Positions 10,280 to 20,251 of a stretch of 32,025 bases of DNA are shown here, piece by piece. Below the pieces are notes generated by a model. That model worked only from the letters and a program-made list of their open reading frames with translations. It was not told the origin of the DNA and did not search any database. Each line of letters starts with the position of its first letter. Position 1 is the first letter of the stretch. A program made the translations under genes and the position numbers. Location of the stretch: NCBI GenBank assembly GCA_014621425.1, contig JAANBB010000448.1, forward strand, positions 1 to 32,025, read 5' to 3'. The stretch is from Cylindrodendrum hubeiense. Taxonomy: Eukaryota > Ascomycota > Sordariomycetes > Hypocreales > Nectriaceae.

Positions 10280-11095
10280 AGAACCTGTTCGCCACTGTAC
10301 AACAGGATATAATGCTGAAGGCGCGTCTGGTTATGAATTTTCTTCTCTCTCCCAGCATATACATTGCTGTTTCTCCATCCCTACCAACATACCCTGCGGC
10401 TCTTATCTACCGCATTTAATCCCTGTAAAACGGGCTTAGCGTTGACGCACTTGCTGTGTCCTTTGCCTTATTTAAGTCATGGCTTGTCTTAAACTCCTTT
10501 TCTTACTTGGGACCGGCGCTCAGGTCTTATATACTCTCTACCTATCTTTAACGAACGTCACGACCAATATTGCATGGCTGGCCTCTTTCAAATAGCATTC
10601 ACGAGGTATGCGTGAATAGATTCTTAGTCTTATTCGTCTCTCACTTGTCCCAATTCGGGACTTCTCTTCCTACTTGCTCTGGCCGTGTCGCAAAGAACTC
10701 CGTACTTCCCGTCCGCTCCATTTTCCCAGGCCCTTTTCATGGCTTCCAACTGTGCTGTTGCCCAACCGGCCTCTGGTTCAGAATCATTCCCACTCGTTGC
10801 ATAGCTGGTTTTATCACTTGTTGCACCGTCTCATTCAGAAGATTGTCAACTGTCTTGTGAGACACCATGGCCTGCAATGATACACAACATCACTCTAGGC
10901 GCAAGAAAGTTCTCCCAGCATCAGCTGATTTACCGCCGTAAGTGAACTATATTTCTAGCCTGCAGTTGAAGGTTACAAACGAGTGACCACCGTTGTCCCC
11001 ATATAGTCTACTAGCCCTAGAGTCCTAGCCAATTCCTGCTCCCATACTTTCTCCGCCCCTCAAGGATCGACGCTTTGGTACCCGCCACTAGTCGT
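10280..11095. other. Convergent 3' region with a pyrimidine-rich stretch
   Basis: This lies between two convergent genes. It is unusually T/C-rich from about 10440 to 10860. A 24-codon frame starts at ATG 10866 in a good context (ACACCATGG), reads MACNDTQHHSRRKKVLPASA... and runs straight into a GTAAGT-like donor at about 10939, but I could not find a convincing second exon. It may be UTR, a short non-coding transcript or an unrecognised small gene. Confidence 0.3.
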
Positions 11096-12166
11096 CTATT
11101 CCTTGCGGTTGGCAGCCATGCGCTTCTCGGCCATGCGCTTCTTCAGGCGGTAAGCAATGGCTCGCTTGCGGGCAGCAGCGGACTGGGTGAAGGCACCAGA
11201 GCCGCCGAAAGGTCCAGCAGCAGCACCGTTGCGGACGCGGACGATGCAGACATTGTCAGCGCCGCCGACACTACCGTCGCAAGTCATTCCCTGGGGCATT
11301 TGAACCTGCACGGGGAAGTCGGTGTTGGTGGCAAGAGACAGACCGCCGAAGCCGAGTCCGGGGACGTCCTGGGCAACCTCAGCTGTCTTGAAGGCAGCGG
11401 CATCTGAGCCGCCAGAGGTGCCGTCGACGTCGGCGGTGAGGGGACCGGCACCGTCCTGGTTGATCTGAAATAGTCTGTCAGCGCCGAAGTCATTCTCAAG
11501 TGAGATGAGAACTACACACCTGTCTGTACATCAAAGTGACGACACCATCGTCCGTGGCAGTGGGGAGACCAGATGTGGCACCCTCGCCAGTGCTAGCAGC
11601 AACAGCTACCTCCTCGGGCTCCTCAGTCTTCTCTCCCTTTGCGTCGTTGCCACCGCCGCCGCCGCCGAAAAGGCCGCCAAGGAGGTTGCCAAGCTGGCGC
11701 TTGCGTGCGGACTCGTGTGAGTGCTTTGTGGCCCGGCGAGCGGCACGACGGCGTCGCTTAGCATCGCCAATGTTGTTGGGAATTTCGTCCTCGACACCAG
11801 TGCCAGTGCCGTTGTTGACCGGGACCGCATTGTTGCCTCCCATGAAGTTGGAAATAATGACCGCGGGATCAACAGGCCCGTTGCCCTCAGTTCGACCAAG
11901 AGGGCCAACCTCGCCGCTCTCGATCTCGCTGTCCCTGATGATGGCAGTGTCCGCCTGGGAACCGCACCCGTTGCTGGAGCAGTCGCGGGGAGTGCCATCC
12001 GCAACTGAAGTGTTGTGTGAGCTTGTAGTTTCCAAGTGGAGCGTGTGATGGGTGACTTACCAGACAGGCCAGGCATAGAGACTCCGTTCGCGCCCTCGAT
12101 CGAGGTGACGACTCCGTGGCCGGAGACGGCGGTGAGAAGAGCGGCAGAAATGAGCTGGAAACGCAT
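11096..12166 (-). CDS. Secreted Egh16/Gas1-like protein (3 exons)
   Basis: Exons 12166-12061, 12004-11520 and 11464-11096 give 319 aa; the introns are 56 and 55 nt with GTAAGT/CTTCAG and GTGTGT/TTTCAG boundaries, and all phases fit. The N-terminus is a signal peptide (MRFQLISAALLTAVSG) followed by HGVVTSIEGANGVSMPGLS and GTPRDCSSNGCGSQADTAII, the hallmark of the Egh16-like family (PF11327). This family includes appressorium-expressed proteins of plant-pathogenic fungi. The conserved part resumes after the second intron (INQDGAGPLTADVDGTSGG, later MTCDGSVGGADNVCIVRVRN). Between them sits an insertion rich in Arg/Lys (DAKRRRRAARRATKHSHESA), then a Gly6 tract and an acidic patch. The C-terminus is a cationic helix-like tail. 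It is probably extracellular; the exact function of this family is unresolved. Confidence 0.85.
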
Positions 12167-12349
12167 TTTGAATTGCTTGGAATTGAGATTGGAAAAGTAA
12201 GTAAGTGATTGGAATAGGAACGACTAGCGTAAGAAGTGAATGAGAAGAGCCACCGGGGCTTTGAGACTAGAACTGGATTATAGAAGAAAGAGGACTGAAG
12301 AAGCTGTTGCTGATGCTAAAAAGTCGAATTGGAGACGACGGGCTCAAGA

Positions 12350-12356
12350 TTATATA
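12350..12356 (-). promoter_or_regulatory. Possible TATA box of the Egh16-like gene
   Basis: The minus strand reads TATATAA about 185 nt upstream of the ATG at 12166. The strong consensus suggests inducible transcription, although the distance implies a 5' UTR of about 150 nt. Confidence 0.45.
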
Positions 12357-12660
12357 GCAAAATGAAGTCATAGTGAAGCATTCTGTACATCCAATATTCA
12401 AGATGGCTATCCAAGCGCGTGCCTCCTGAGGGAGCCAACTGAGGGCCTCGAGCGGCCACAACCGCAACTGACTCCTGCTTCTGTGGCGGAGTGTCGATGG
12501 TGCGGCTCTGTTTCGCAGAAGGACACCCTTCTGGGTCAATTGAGACGAGGAAGAAACAACATGTTTGGTGATACACCGAGGAGGAGGTGTCCAAGCGTGT
12601 GGGAGATCTCGCGCCCAGCCTCTTGAGGCGATTGCGATTGGTCCGGCATCATCGTTCCAT

Positions 12661-12732
12661 GGTTGTATGGTCTAACGGTTATGACTGCGGATTCTGATTC
12701 CGCCAGCGAGGGTTCGACTCCCTCTACGACCT
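12661..12732 (+). tRNA. tRNA-Gln(CUG)
   Basis: A 72-nt cloverleaf. The acceptor stem GGTTGTA pairs with TACGACC (one G-T pair) and the discriminator is T. The anticodon stem GCGGA/TCCGC encloses the loop TTCTGAT, giving anticodon CTG. The B box GGTTCGACTCC is perfect. There is no intron. A T-run at 12736-12740 follows as Pol III terminator. Confidence 0.92.
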
Positions 12733-12735
12733 CTC

Positions 12736-12740
12736 TTTTT
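12736..12740 (+). terminator. Pol III terminator of tRNA-Gln
   Basis: Five T residues begin four bases after the discriminator, the standard eukaryotic Pol III stop. Confidence 0.8.
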
Positions 12741-13431
12741 GACCCGTTTCCATGTCAGTGTTGTGGGTGTTGTGGGGGGATTGTGTGGGTCAGATGGGTC
12801 GGGTGGGCGGTGATGGGTTGGTCGTGTAAGTTGTTGCGCGCGGTTGGATACTCTTTTTTTAGGGTTGGCAGCATGCAAGACGCCAAGAATCCTTGGGTGA
12901 ATGCTGGCCAAGAACATCACACGCAGACCGTTGGAGATCGGGTCCGTGGGATCGCCGGGCGGGGTTGCGATCACACAGTTTGGTTTCTTTTCTCGCGACG
13001 AAATGCTCCTCTGTTTCTGGGCGCACAATGCGACTGGCTCCGGAGGTTTGCGTTGCAGATGGAGGGGTGCTGAAACGAGATTCTAGTGTTTGGGGTTTGG
13101 AGTCCGGAACTGCGGCAGCAGAAACCTCCGAGTCTCCAGCTTCAGGGCATGGCGATCCCTTGTCTCAGCGCTTGGCGAATGGAACATCTATTCTCAGGAT
13201 GCAAAGCGCTTCTGGAGTCTGGACCGAGAGGTGCAGCGAAACGTGGAGAGAGGGAGGGGAGACCCCCTTGTCAAAGCGGGATGGATTTTTTCTCCCTCTC
13301 TGTTCGGGTACTGGGGGGAGTGGGCGGGCTTCCGAAGGACCAGAACGGTCTCGGCCGAGTTGGCTAATTTTCTGAGATGGCGCCTGTGGAGTCGCAATTA
13401 GTTCCAAAGATGGGGGTGAGACGTGCATGTT

Positions 13432-13520
13432 GGGACTTGGAGACTTGCAGAGGTGGAGACTTGCAGACTTGAAGACTTGCAGACGCGGAGACTTGCAGGC
13501 GTGGATACTTGGAGACTTCT
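13432..13520. repeat. Minisatellite, core GGAGACTTGCAG
   Basis: The core GAGACTTG(C/G)(A/G)G and variants occur about seven times with 12-18 bp spacing. Units differ by a few bases, including an AGACTTGAAG variant. Confidence 0.75.
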
Positions 13521-13607
13521 GCCGGCTGGCGGCAGGCATGAACCCGAGAGAGAGGGAACAGACAAAGAGGGCATGGCATGGGACGTGTCGAGCACAGGCG
13601 CATGGAA

Positions 13608-13647
13608 AAGTGGCCGGTGAAGCGGCCGGTGAAGCGGCCACTTCACC
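13608..13647. repeat. 12-bp direct repeats inside an inverted repeat
   Basis: GCCGGTGAAGCG occurs in tandem, and the block is bounded by AAGTGGCC (13608-13615) and GGCCACTT (13636-13643), so it can form a hairpin on either strand. Confidence 0.65.
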
Positions 13648-14070
13648 GCACATGTGTGTTACCCTAGTGTTGTGGTTGCGGTGGCTGGTAACTAGGTGGT
13701 CCGCCATGTGGTGTGCAGAGTGGGAACCGGATGGGGCTGTTGAGCTGGTTACCTTACCTAGTGAGTGGTCAGGTGGATAATCAAAGCGGTTGCATTAGCT
13801 GCTAAATGGAAGGAAGGCCTCGCTTCCAATTCTCCTGCCTATGTGGGTTGGGAAGCATCAACGTAAGCTCCATTCTAAGGTGTCTAGGCAGACCATTGTC
13901 TAATTGGGCAGGCTAGTCCGTGGTGGTACCTAGGCAAGCTCTTGCTGAATGACTATTGGAGACGTGCAGAGACCGGGCATTTCTCCTCGGTCCCCTTTCC
14001 GGATTCTATCAGTCTTGCAGAAAACACCAAACTTTTTTGGACTCCTTCTATCAACACGTGCGCACCCACT

Positions 14071-14117
14071 TCTCCAGCGACTCCAGTGACACCAGCGACT
14101 CCAGCGACTCCAGCCAC
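14071..14117. repeat. 9-bp minisatellite, core CCAGCGACT
   Basis: About five CCAGCGACT-type units (with CCAGTGACA and CCAGCCACC variants) lie just beyond the 3' end of the Zn2Cys6 gene. Confidence 0.7.
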
Positions 14118-14184
14118 CTTCTCAGGCAGCCGGGTCTAGAAATCCAAGTCTCCCAAACTCAAGACCCCAAACTCAAGACAGAAA

Positions 14185-16009
14185 TTAAACAATCAAGTGC
14201 TCAAACCCAAGCCCGCGCAGGTCCCGTAACCAGTTGACCCCGCCCCCCTCGTCGGCATCCTGCAGTCCCCACGTTGCCTTGAGCATCTCGATAGCTGTGA
14301 AGAGGTAGCCCCATGGGCAGATCTCCCAAATGGCTAGCAGCCGGGTCAACGACCACGTCCGCTTCACTGGATCACGCGTCTCTGCGCCGGCAATGAAGGT
14401 TGGCCATGACGTGGCCTTGAAGTAGGGGTCGTCTTCGCCAATAAAGGCAAGGTTGGTCAAGATGTCGCCCACGAGGACCTCTGTGTCCACCGGCCTCACC
14501 GCTCGCACCAATGGCAGTGCTTGCAGAATGTAGAGACATGCCGCCGACCGGTGTGCTGAGGCCAGATGCACTCGGCTCTCAAGGTCGGTTACATTGCCGT
14601 GCCTCTGGAGGTGCGCGGCCCAAGCTGGAATGTCCAGTGTAAGTGCCTGATCAATGAGAGCGAGCGCCTCGTCAGCCGCAGGGAGAAAAGAGTCTGCCCA
14701 CGGGGTTCCATTTGACAGCTGCGACGCCGACAGGATGATTTGCAAAATCTCCGGAGGACACGACAGGTAGCTAGTTAGCTCGACCCGCTTCATCACTGGC
14801 AGGAACTGGAAGGCGTGGCGGGCAATCCGGGCTGCGAGGCCCCCGGATGCCAGAGTCGAGCCCAAAATGTGGTAGCTATAATTGGGGTCACTCATGTTAG
14901 CGATTTCGGATCCGGGACGGCTTCTCGGCGCGGTCGAGACCACGAGGACTTACATGAAGCAGTCGGATATGACCCGGTCCCGCAACATCCTACTAGATGC
15001 ATTGGTGGAGCTGTCCGGGCTAAGCAGCGCCATGATGCTCGTGGCACCCTCCAGATGGGCCTTCCAGCTTTGTCCATCAGACTTGTCGAGATCGATTAGG
15101 TCGAATTTGATAAAAAAGTGCATGGCGGCCAATGCAACCTCACTGCCGGCGGGGTCGAGAGTCTCGAGCACCTCGCGCAGGTGGCTCATGGCCTTTTGCT
15201 TGGCCGTCAATGCATCGATCAGGGCTTGACGGGTCACAAGGTCCTTGGAGCGAAGCAGGGAGAGATGGCCACCCGGGTCGGTGAGCTCAGCGGGGATGGT
15301 GGTGTGATTAGGGCGAAAGATGTTGGACCAGTGGATAGCCGATGTCGCGATGAGAATCTGCAGCAGAAGAGGATGGTTCCGCGTCAATGGCAGTAGCTCG
15401 CGAAAGGGATTGCTCTCAGGCGTGTCTCGAACCACGAGGTCTTTGCACACGCGGTCGGCAACTGGTGCATGCGTTAGTGCCGGGTCCAACGGTCAGGAGA
15501 GGGATAGAACGCCACGAACAATGCGCCAGGTAGTATCGCGAGTTGCGATCGAGGTCCTGGAACAGGGGGTCGGTCAGAGCTGGAGGACGCTGCCAGGGGA
15601 GCTGCTGGTGGTGGTGCGTCTGCTGGTGATGCTGGTGATGCCAGTGATATTGGCGCTCATCAGACATACCCACATCGTTGTCTGGGCTGGTCGAGGTCGG
15701 GATGGCTTCCGAAGGCGGCTGGTCTGGCTGGTCTGGCTGGTCTAGCTGACCCATCTGCATCTGGCTGATCTGCGGATGACCGGCCGGGCCACTCGAGCCA
15801 CTCGAGCCACCTTCGTCGGGCGCTCTCCGTCCGGGCGGCGGGTTGACATTGCCCTGGGAATCAATCCCCTGTGTCCAGACGAAAACCTTGCCATACCCGA
15901 GGCAGTCCTGCCCCGAGACCGCACATTTGTGGCATATCGGCCACGAGCGGTCGCAGCGCAGGCGTCGACGACGGCAGTTGTGGCACGGCTTGCTGTTGCT
16001 TGGCGGCAT
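14185..16009 (-). CDS. Zn2Cys6 transcription factor with Fungal_trans_2 domain (3 exons)
   Basis: Exons 16009-15520, 15461-14954 and 14875-14185 give 562 aa; the introns are 58 and 78 nt. The N-terminus carries the binuclear zinc cluster CHNCRRRRLRCDRSWPICHK then CAVSGQDC (C-x2-C-x6-C-x6-C-x2-C-x6-C, residues about 9-36), which binds CGG-type DNA sites. A Gln/Pro/His-rich linker follows (QLDQPDQPDQP; HHQHHQQTHHHQQ). The middle and C-terminal domain matches Fungal_trans_2 (PF11951): RYYLAHFADRVCKDLVV is created by the first splice, then NPFRELLPLTRNHPLLLQIL, and DCFIYHILGS is created by the second splice. The first donor (GTTCGT) is weak but gives the expected family motif. It is related to the ARCA/acr-2-like regulators by pattern only. 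It is divergent from the MFS gene at 17671 and may control it, an inference from position. Confidence 0.85.
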
Positions 16010-16147
16010 GCGCCGAACGCTGTCCGAGCAGCAGGCGTTCTGGGGAGGGAAGGATGGAGCAACGGGGCAACGGAGCAGAAGAGTGCGGGCGCTACAAGGC
16101 CGTCATGGTCATGGTCCTGGTAAAAGTCGTTGATGGGCGTCGCGGCC

Positions 16148-16203
16148 AGGGAGGGGGAGGGGGAGGGGTCGAGTCGAGGGGTCGAGGGTCGAGTGGTCGA
16201 GGG
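16148..16203. repeat. G-rich repeat, core GTCGAGGG
   Basis: GGGGAGGG runs pass into about five GTCGAG(G/T)GG units, roughly 140-195 bp upstream of the Zn2Cys6 start codon. Confidence 0.6.
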
Positions 16204-16326
16204 GAATCAATCAGTGCGATCCCATGACTCGGCGAGAGTGCCACTGAGATTAGTAGGTGCGTCGGTATATGTAATCAATCACCTCAGGCTATCGCCCCGG
16301 CGCTCTACTACCACGTACTCCGCCGC

Positions 16327-16352
16327 TCTCGCGACTGGCTTCGCGACTGGCT
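16327..16352. repeat. Perfect 12-bp tandem duplication
   Basis: GCGACTGGCTTC occurs twice head to tail in the divergent spacer. Confidence 0.7.
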
Positions 16353-16420
16353 TCGTTCCATCCACCCTCCGCAAGCTCCCGCACCTCATTCGGCCCCGCT
16401 TGCGCCTTCGAAAACCGACT

Positions 16421-16790
16421 ATGGCCGACTCCGACGCCGCCGAAAGGGGAAAGCAAAAGACACATCGTGCAGCCGGTGCTTCGGGACCTGCATCGTCCAC
16501 CCCATCCGGCCGGCAACGTGCTGGGCCCCAGAGTCCGCAGAAAGCAGAAAAGCTTATCCCACGGGGCATTGTTCTGCAAAGTACACACACACACACTGTA
16601 GCACGCTAACAACATATGCTCCATTCGACTCCAGGGTGCGCCGGCGCGGCTCCATCTGAACTGCGGCATCATCCAGCCAGAGCTGGCGCAATCGCCCAAT
16701 CGGGAAATCAGCCTCCAGCTGGCGCAGCTCGCCGGCTTCCAGAGCCTCCCTCCAGTGAGTGTGGCTGGTCAGGGTTGGCCAGCTTGGTAG
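16421..16790 (+). pseudogene. Coding-like island, possible gene relic
   Basis: An ATG at 16421 opens a frame rich in Ala/Gly/Ser/Pro (MADSDAAERGKQKTHRAAGA...). It meets a candidate intron from 16581 (GTACAC followed by an AC run, branch GCTAAC, acceptor CCAG at 16634). After the acceptor the frame starting at 16635 looks strongly protein-like (LHLNCGIIQPELAQSPNREI, then SLQLAQLAGFQSLPP) and stops at 16790, or meets a GTGAGT donor after LPP. The two parts are not in the same frame through the obvious splice sites, and no later exon is visible. I do not recognise the protein. It could be a decayed gene or a gene with splicing I did not resolve. Confidence 0.3.
16581..16596. repeat. AC dinucleotide microsatellite
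   Basis: A run of seven AC repeats after GT, lying inside the candidate intron of the coding-like island. Confidence 0.7.
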
Positions 16791-16794
16791 CTAA

Positions 16795-16855
16795 TGCCTA
16801 GCAGTACCTAGCAGTGCCTGGCAGTGCCTGGCAGTGCTTGCACATGCCTAGGTAC
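16795..16855. repeat. 10-bp tandem repeat, core GCAGTGCCTG
   Basis: Units GCAGTACCTA, GCAGTGCCTG, GCAGTGCCTG and GCAGTGCTTG follow one another. The array ends at CCTAGGTACC, a palindromic motif seen again near 27290. Confidence 0.75.
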
Positions 16856-17360
16856 CTACTCATCATGCCTGGTCCGTTGCGCTTCTGCCCAAGCGAGCCC
16901 TTGTGATCGACTCGAGGGCCCACGGGGGCTTCAAATTCTTTACAGGCATGGGGAAGCTTTGTTTCCCCCCTCCACTCTTTTCCTCCACAACCTCCACAAC
17001 CTCCACCGGCCATTCCGCCCATCAATCTCACGATAGTTGCACCATCGACCTTGCTGACCGCGCTCCCACTTCTCGACACTGTTTTATGACACATTGTTGA
17101 CTCTGGCTCCTCCCACCATCTCACTAGGCCATGACACATGGTGGCTACGCGTCGCAACCAGGTGGAGATGCCCATACTTGAAACTGCCCGAAAAGGGAAA
17201 TCAAGAAACATCTCGTGCGTTGACCACACCGCTAAGGCTTCACCTTGGCGAACTCTTGCCGTTGGAGCCTGTCTGTCACCATCGTGGCCGGGCCTTTGGG
17301 CATCATGAAATGGCCGCGATGTCGGCACCACCGGCTGGGTCAAGTGGCCCAGGGACCGAC

Positions 17361-17367
17361 TATAAGA
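17361..17367 (+). promoter_or_regulatory. Possible TATA box of the MFS gene
   Basis: TATAAGA lies 310 nt upstream of the ATG at 17671. If used, the 5' UTR would be about 280 nt. Confidence 0.35.
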
Positions 17368-17670
17368 AGAGCTCGCGATAGTGGTAAAATATGAGGCTGC
17401 AAATCAAGGACACTCGAGCCAGCACCGGCACCTCCTGTAGTCTCAAATCTCAACATCTTTTGAGTCCTCGGAAATCCATATACTTCACTATTTGTGCCGC
17501 CAGCCGTGGTTTTCAGGACAATCCATTCCAAACCCCTCTAGGCCAAACCATCATTATAACCTCTCACGCGGCTTCGATATTCTGATATTTGTTCATATAT
17601 TTCGACTATCTGCGCTCCCTCGTCTCCAGCCACTCAGTTGTATCAGGGCCTTTCAGTCAGTCTTTCAGCC

Positions 17671-19408
17671 ATGAAAAAAGGCGACCGTTCCAAGTCCGAA
17701 TCTACCGTTGTAGTAGTGGACGAAATTCCCGAAGAGCTCGATCTGGAAAATTTAGGTCGCAAGCGGCCCGATGTGTTCTCGTCCACATGGACTGAGGCCA
17801 TCTTCGTGGGCTCCATGTTGATGTGCCTGTCAATGGCGGTACGTATCTATCCAAAACCGGCCCTGTTGGTGCTAGGCCAGTACTAATGGTGTTTCTCAGG
17901 ATTTCTTCATCGGTGGGTTCCAGGTTGTACTTCCAGGGCTTATGGACCCTTTGGATATCCCTGAGGCATCTCGCACGTGGCCGTCTAGTGTCATTACTTT
18001 GATGGCCGGCGCCTTCTTGTTCCCATTTGGCCGCCTGGCGGACATGTATGGAGGATACATCGTCTTTCATGCTGGTATCGTCTGGTTCGTGACCTGGACC
18101 ATAATCACGGGCTTCAGCAAGACTTTCATTATGCTTGTCTTTTGCCGTGCCATGGAGGGCCTCGGAGCTGCTGCGTTCCTCCCCGCGGGGATGTCGCTGC
18201 TTGGCCGCACTTACAGGCCGGGCCCGCAAGAACCTCGTGTTCAGCCTTTACGGTGCCTTGTCTCCCCTAGGTTTCTTCTTGGGCATGATTGTTGGTGGCG
18301 TGGCCCAGAAGGCTCTCACCTGGGGGTGGTACTTCTGGCTGGGAGGCATCATCACGATGGTGTGCTGTGTGGGATCGCTCCTGACGGCGCCTCGAGACTA
18401 CGCTGAAGCTCGTAAGAGTGGTGTGAAAATGGACTGGTGGGGCTTGTGCACCATGGTCCCTGGCCTCATCTTGATCATCTATGCCATCACCGACAGCCGT
18501 CAGGCAAAGTTGGGCTGGGCGGCCCCGCAGATCATTGTCTGTCTTGTCCTCGGCATCTTCTTCCTTGCTGCGTTTGTCTATGTTGAGGGTTGGAAGGCTT
18601 CCTCGCCCCTGATCCCGCCTGAGATCTTCCAGGTCAAGTCCATGAAGAGGATGCTGGCCACTCTCTTCCTCATATGGGGCGTCTATTCCATCTATCTGTT
18701 CTACGCCAACTTTTAGTAAGTACCTTCTTCAGCCACCTATCCTTCAACCCTGAGCTAATAAGCCCCAGCATCATTTCCATCCTGAAGAAGGACTCCATGA
18801 CCGCGGCTATATGGTTCGCCCCCTGGGCCGTGGGCGGCTTGTTCCTCGCTGTCTCCAGTGGCCTGCTTCTTCACATTCTGCCCGGCCGCCTGCTTCTAAT
18901 CATTTCAGGCACCTGCAAGATCGCTGCAGTTCTTTTCTTCGCCCTCATGCCGGACAACCCCAACTACTGGGCGTGGGTCTTCCCGGCCATGCTCGCGGAG
19001 GCCGCCTGCGTCGACGTGCTCTGGACTGTTGGTAACGTGTTCCTCACCACCAGCCTGCCGCGCCACCGCCAAGGAATAGCGGGTGCTCTCATTTACATCA
19101 CCATCTTCCTCGGTAGCGCATTCTTCCTGTCCATATCTTCAGTGATACAGGGCAAGTTCAAGAACATGGGCATGGACACCAAGTCCCAGTACAAGGGCAT
19201 GTTCTGGATCGGAGTTGGCCTTGGGGGCGTGGCGCTCATCATGTGCTTCTTTTTAGACCTGGGCAAGGCGGGTTCTCATGAGACGGTAGAGGAGAAGACG
19301 GCGGAGTCTGACCAGTCCAGCTCAGACTCAGAGACTGAAACTGCGGCGCCTCAGTACCTCGAAGAGGCCAAGGAAGCTACGGCGGAGGTGCGCAGCATCA
19401 ACGAATAA
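17671..19408 (+). CDS. MFS transporter, DHA2/ATR1-like, with a +1 frameshift (3 exons)
   Basis: Exons 17671-17838, 17900-18715 and 18769-19408. The introns are 61 and 53 nt with clear GTACGT/TCTCAG and GTAAGT/CCCCAG sites and a TACTAAT branch in the first. The product would be about 540 aa: an acidic, charged N-terminus, then some 12-14 hydrophobic segments, then a Glu/Ser-rich cytosolic tail. Family signs are FVGSMLMCLSMADFFIGGFQ in the first membrane segment, FGRLADMYGG (motif A) and FCRAMEGLGAAAFLPAG (motif B-like region). This resembles fungal aminotriazole-resistance-type DHA2 drug:H+ antiporters; the substrate is unknown. The frame breaks at CCC 18223-18225: GRTYRPG is in one frame and RKNLVFSLYGALSPLGFF in the next, with no room for an intron. 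Removing one C restores a normal protein, so this is either an assembly error or a recent inactivating insertion. Confidence 0.8.
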
Positions 19409-20251
19409 AACGATACGATATTAGAAATGACGGCAAACGAAAAGCGCATGGGTTTAGCGACGGGATGAGAAGGAATCGAAAGACGATTGCATTGGGAAAA
19501 GCGCATCTAGGATTTGGGAATTACTCCGGTTCGGAGTTCAGCAAGAAATGGTGGGACGGCCAAAAAAGCATCAACGATCCTTATTTTGCAACTTGGTTCT
19601 ACAAGTTCTACCCGTGGATGGGCAGCGGCTAATGAATAATTCATGATGGAATGGACATGTGGGAAGCAAAAGAGTATAGTTTAGCAAAATTTGGATTTGT
19701 CGTATTAGTTAGTATAGAGATGTCAAGAAATCGCATTCTAGGGTAGCAATCATACACTGTTGCGGGCCACAAGGTCACGTGGGGGACCCACGAAGCATCA
19801 AGCCCGATGCCGGACTATCAGATGGGGCCGGTTAGGGCTGATGGGAATGCCACCACTGTATTTAGCTGTGCGGATACTGCTAGCAGCTTGAATTGACCAC
19901 CGATGCATCTCTCTGAGTCCAGACCTATTGTGACGACCCCCGTAACATACACTTTTCATTGATCAACACTTGCATCTTTCTATGCGTAGGTCTGCTAAAT
20001 TACCATTTCTTTTCCGATTCATTTTATTCTAATAAAGGCAGACATTCTTTCACATATATTTATTCACGTTTGTATGTATTTTGGAGGTCGAAGACAGGAG
20101 AATAGGTTCGCAACGTTGCCTTGTAACCAGCATCCACACCCAAGTGCGCCTAAACCTGAATAGTCTTTCCACCACGCCACCTCGCTTCACAACCCATGCG
20201 GGATTTATATACCCCCTTTCCATCCCGAATCTACATCAAATCAAACAACAA
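19409..20251. other. Spacer between MFS gene and tRNA-Thr cluster
   Basis: It holds the 3' flank of the MFS gene and no coding frame. The part from 19929 to the first tRNA begins TGTGACGACCCCC and ends CAAACAACA directly before the tRNA, which could be an old solo LTR (speculative). Confidence 0.35.

Larger units (their letters stand above)
12741..14184. other. Repeat-rich spacer between tRNA-Gln and the Zn2Cys6 gene
   Basis: No frame here looks like a real protein; the open frames are stretched by short tandem repeats. At least three independent minisatellites lie within about 700 bp (see separate entries). Confidence 0.5.
16010..17360. other. Divergent spacer between Zn2Cys6 and MFS genes
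   Basis: It holds promoter sequence for both genes, several tandem repeats, and a coding-like island at 16421-16790. The G-rich block at 16148-16203 is built from GTCGAGGG-like units, and 16327-16352 has a duplicated 12-mer (GCGACTGGCTTC). No complete gene was identified. Confidence 0.45.

Noticed and set aside
12893..13780. Frames over the minisatellite region between tRNA-Gln and the Zn2Cys6 gene
   Set aside because: They are kept open by tandem repeats (for example KSPSLQVCKS-like peptides) and overlap on both strands.
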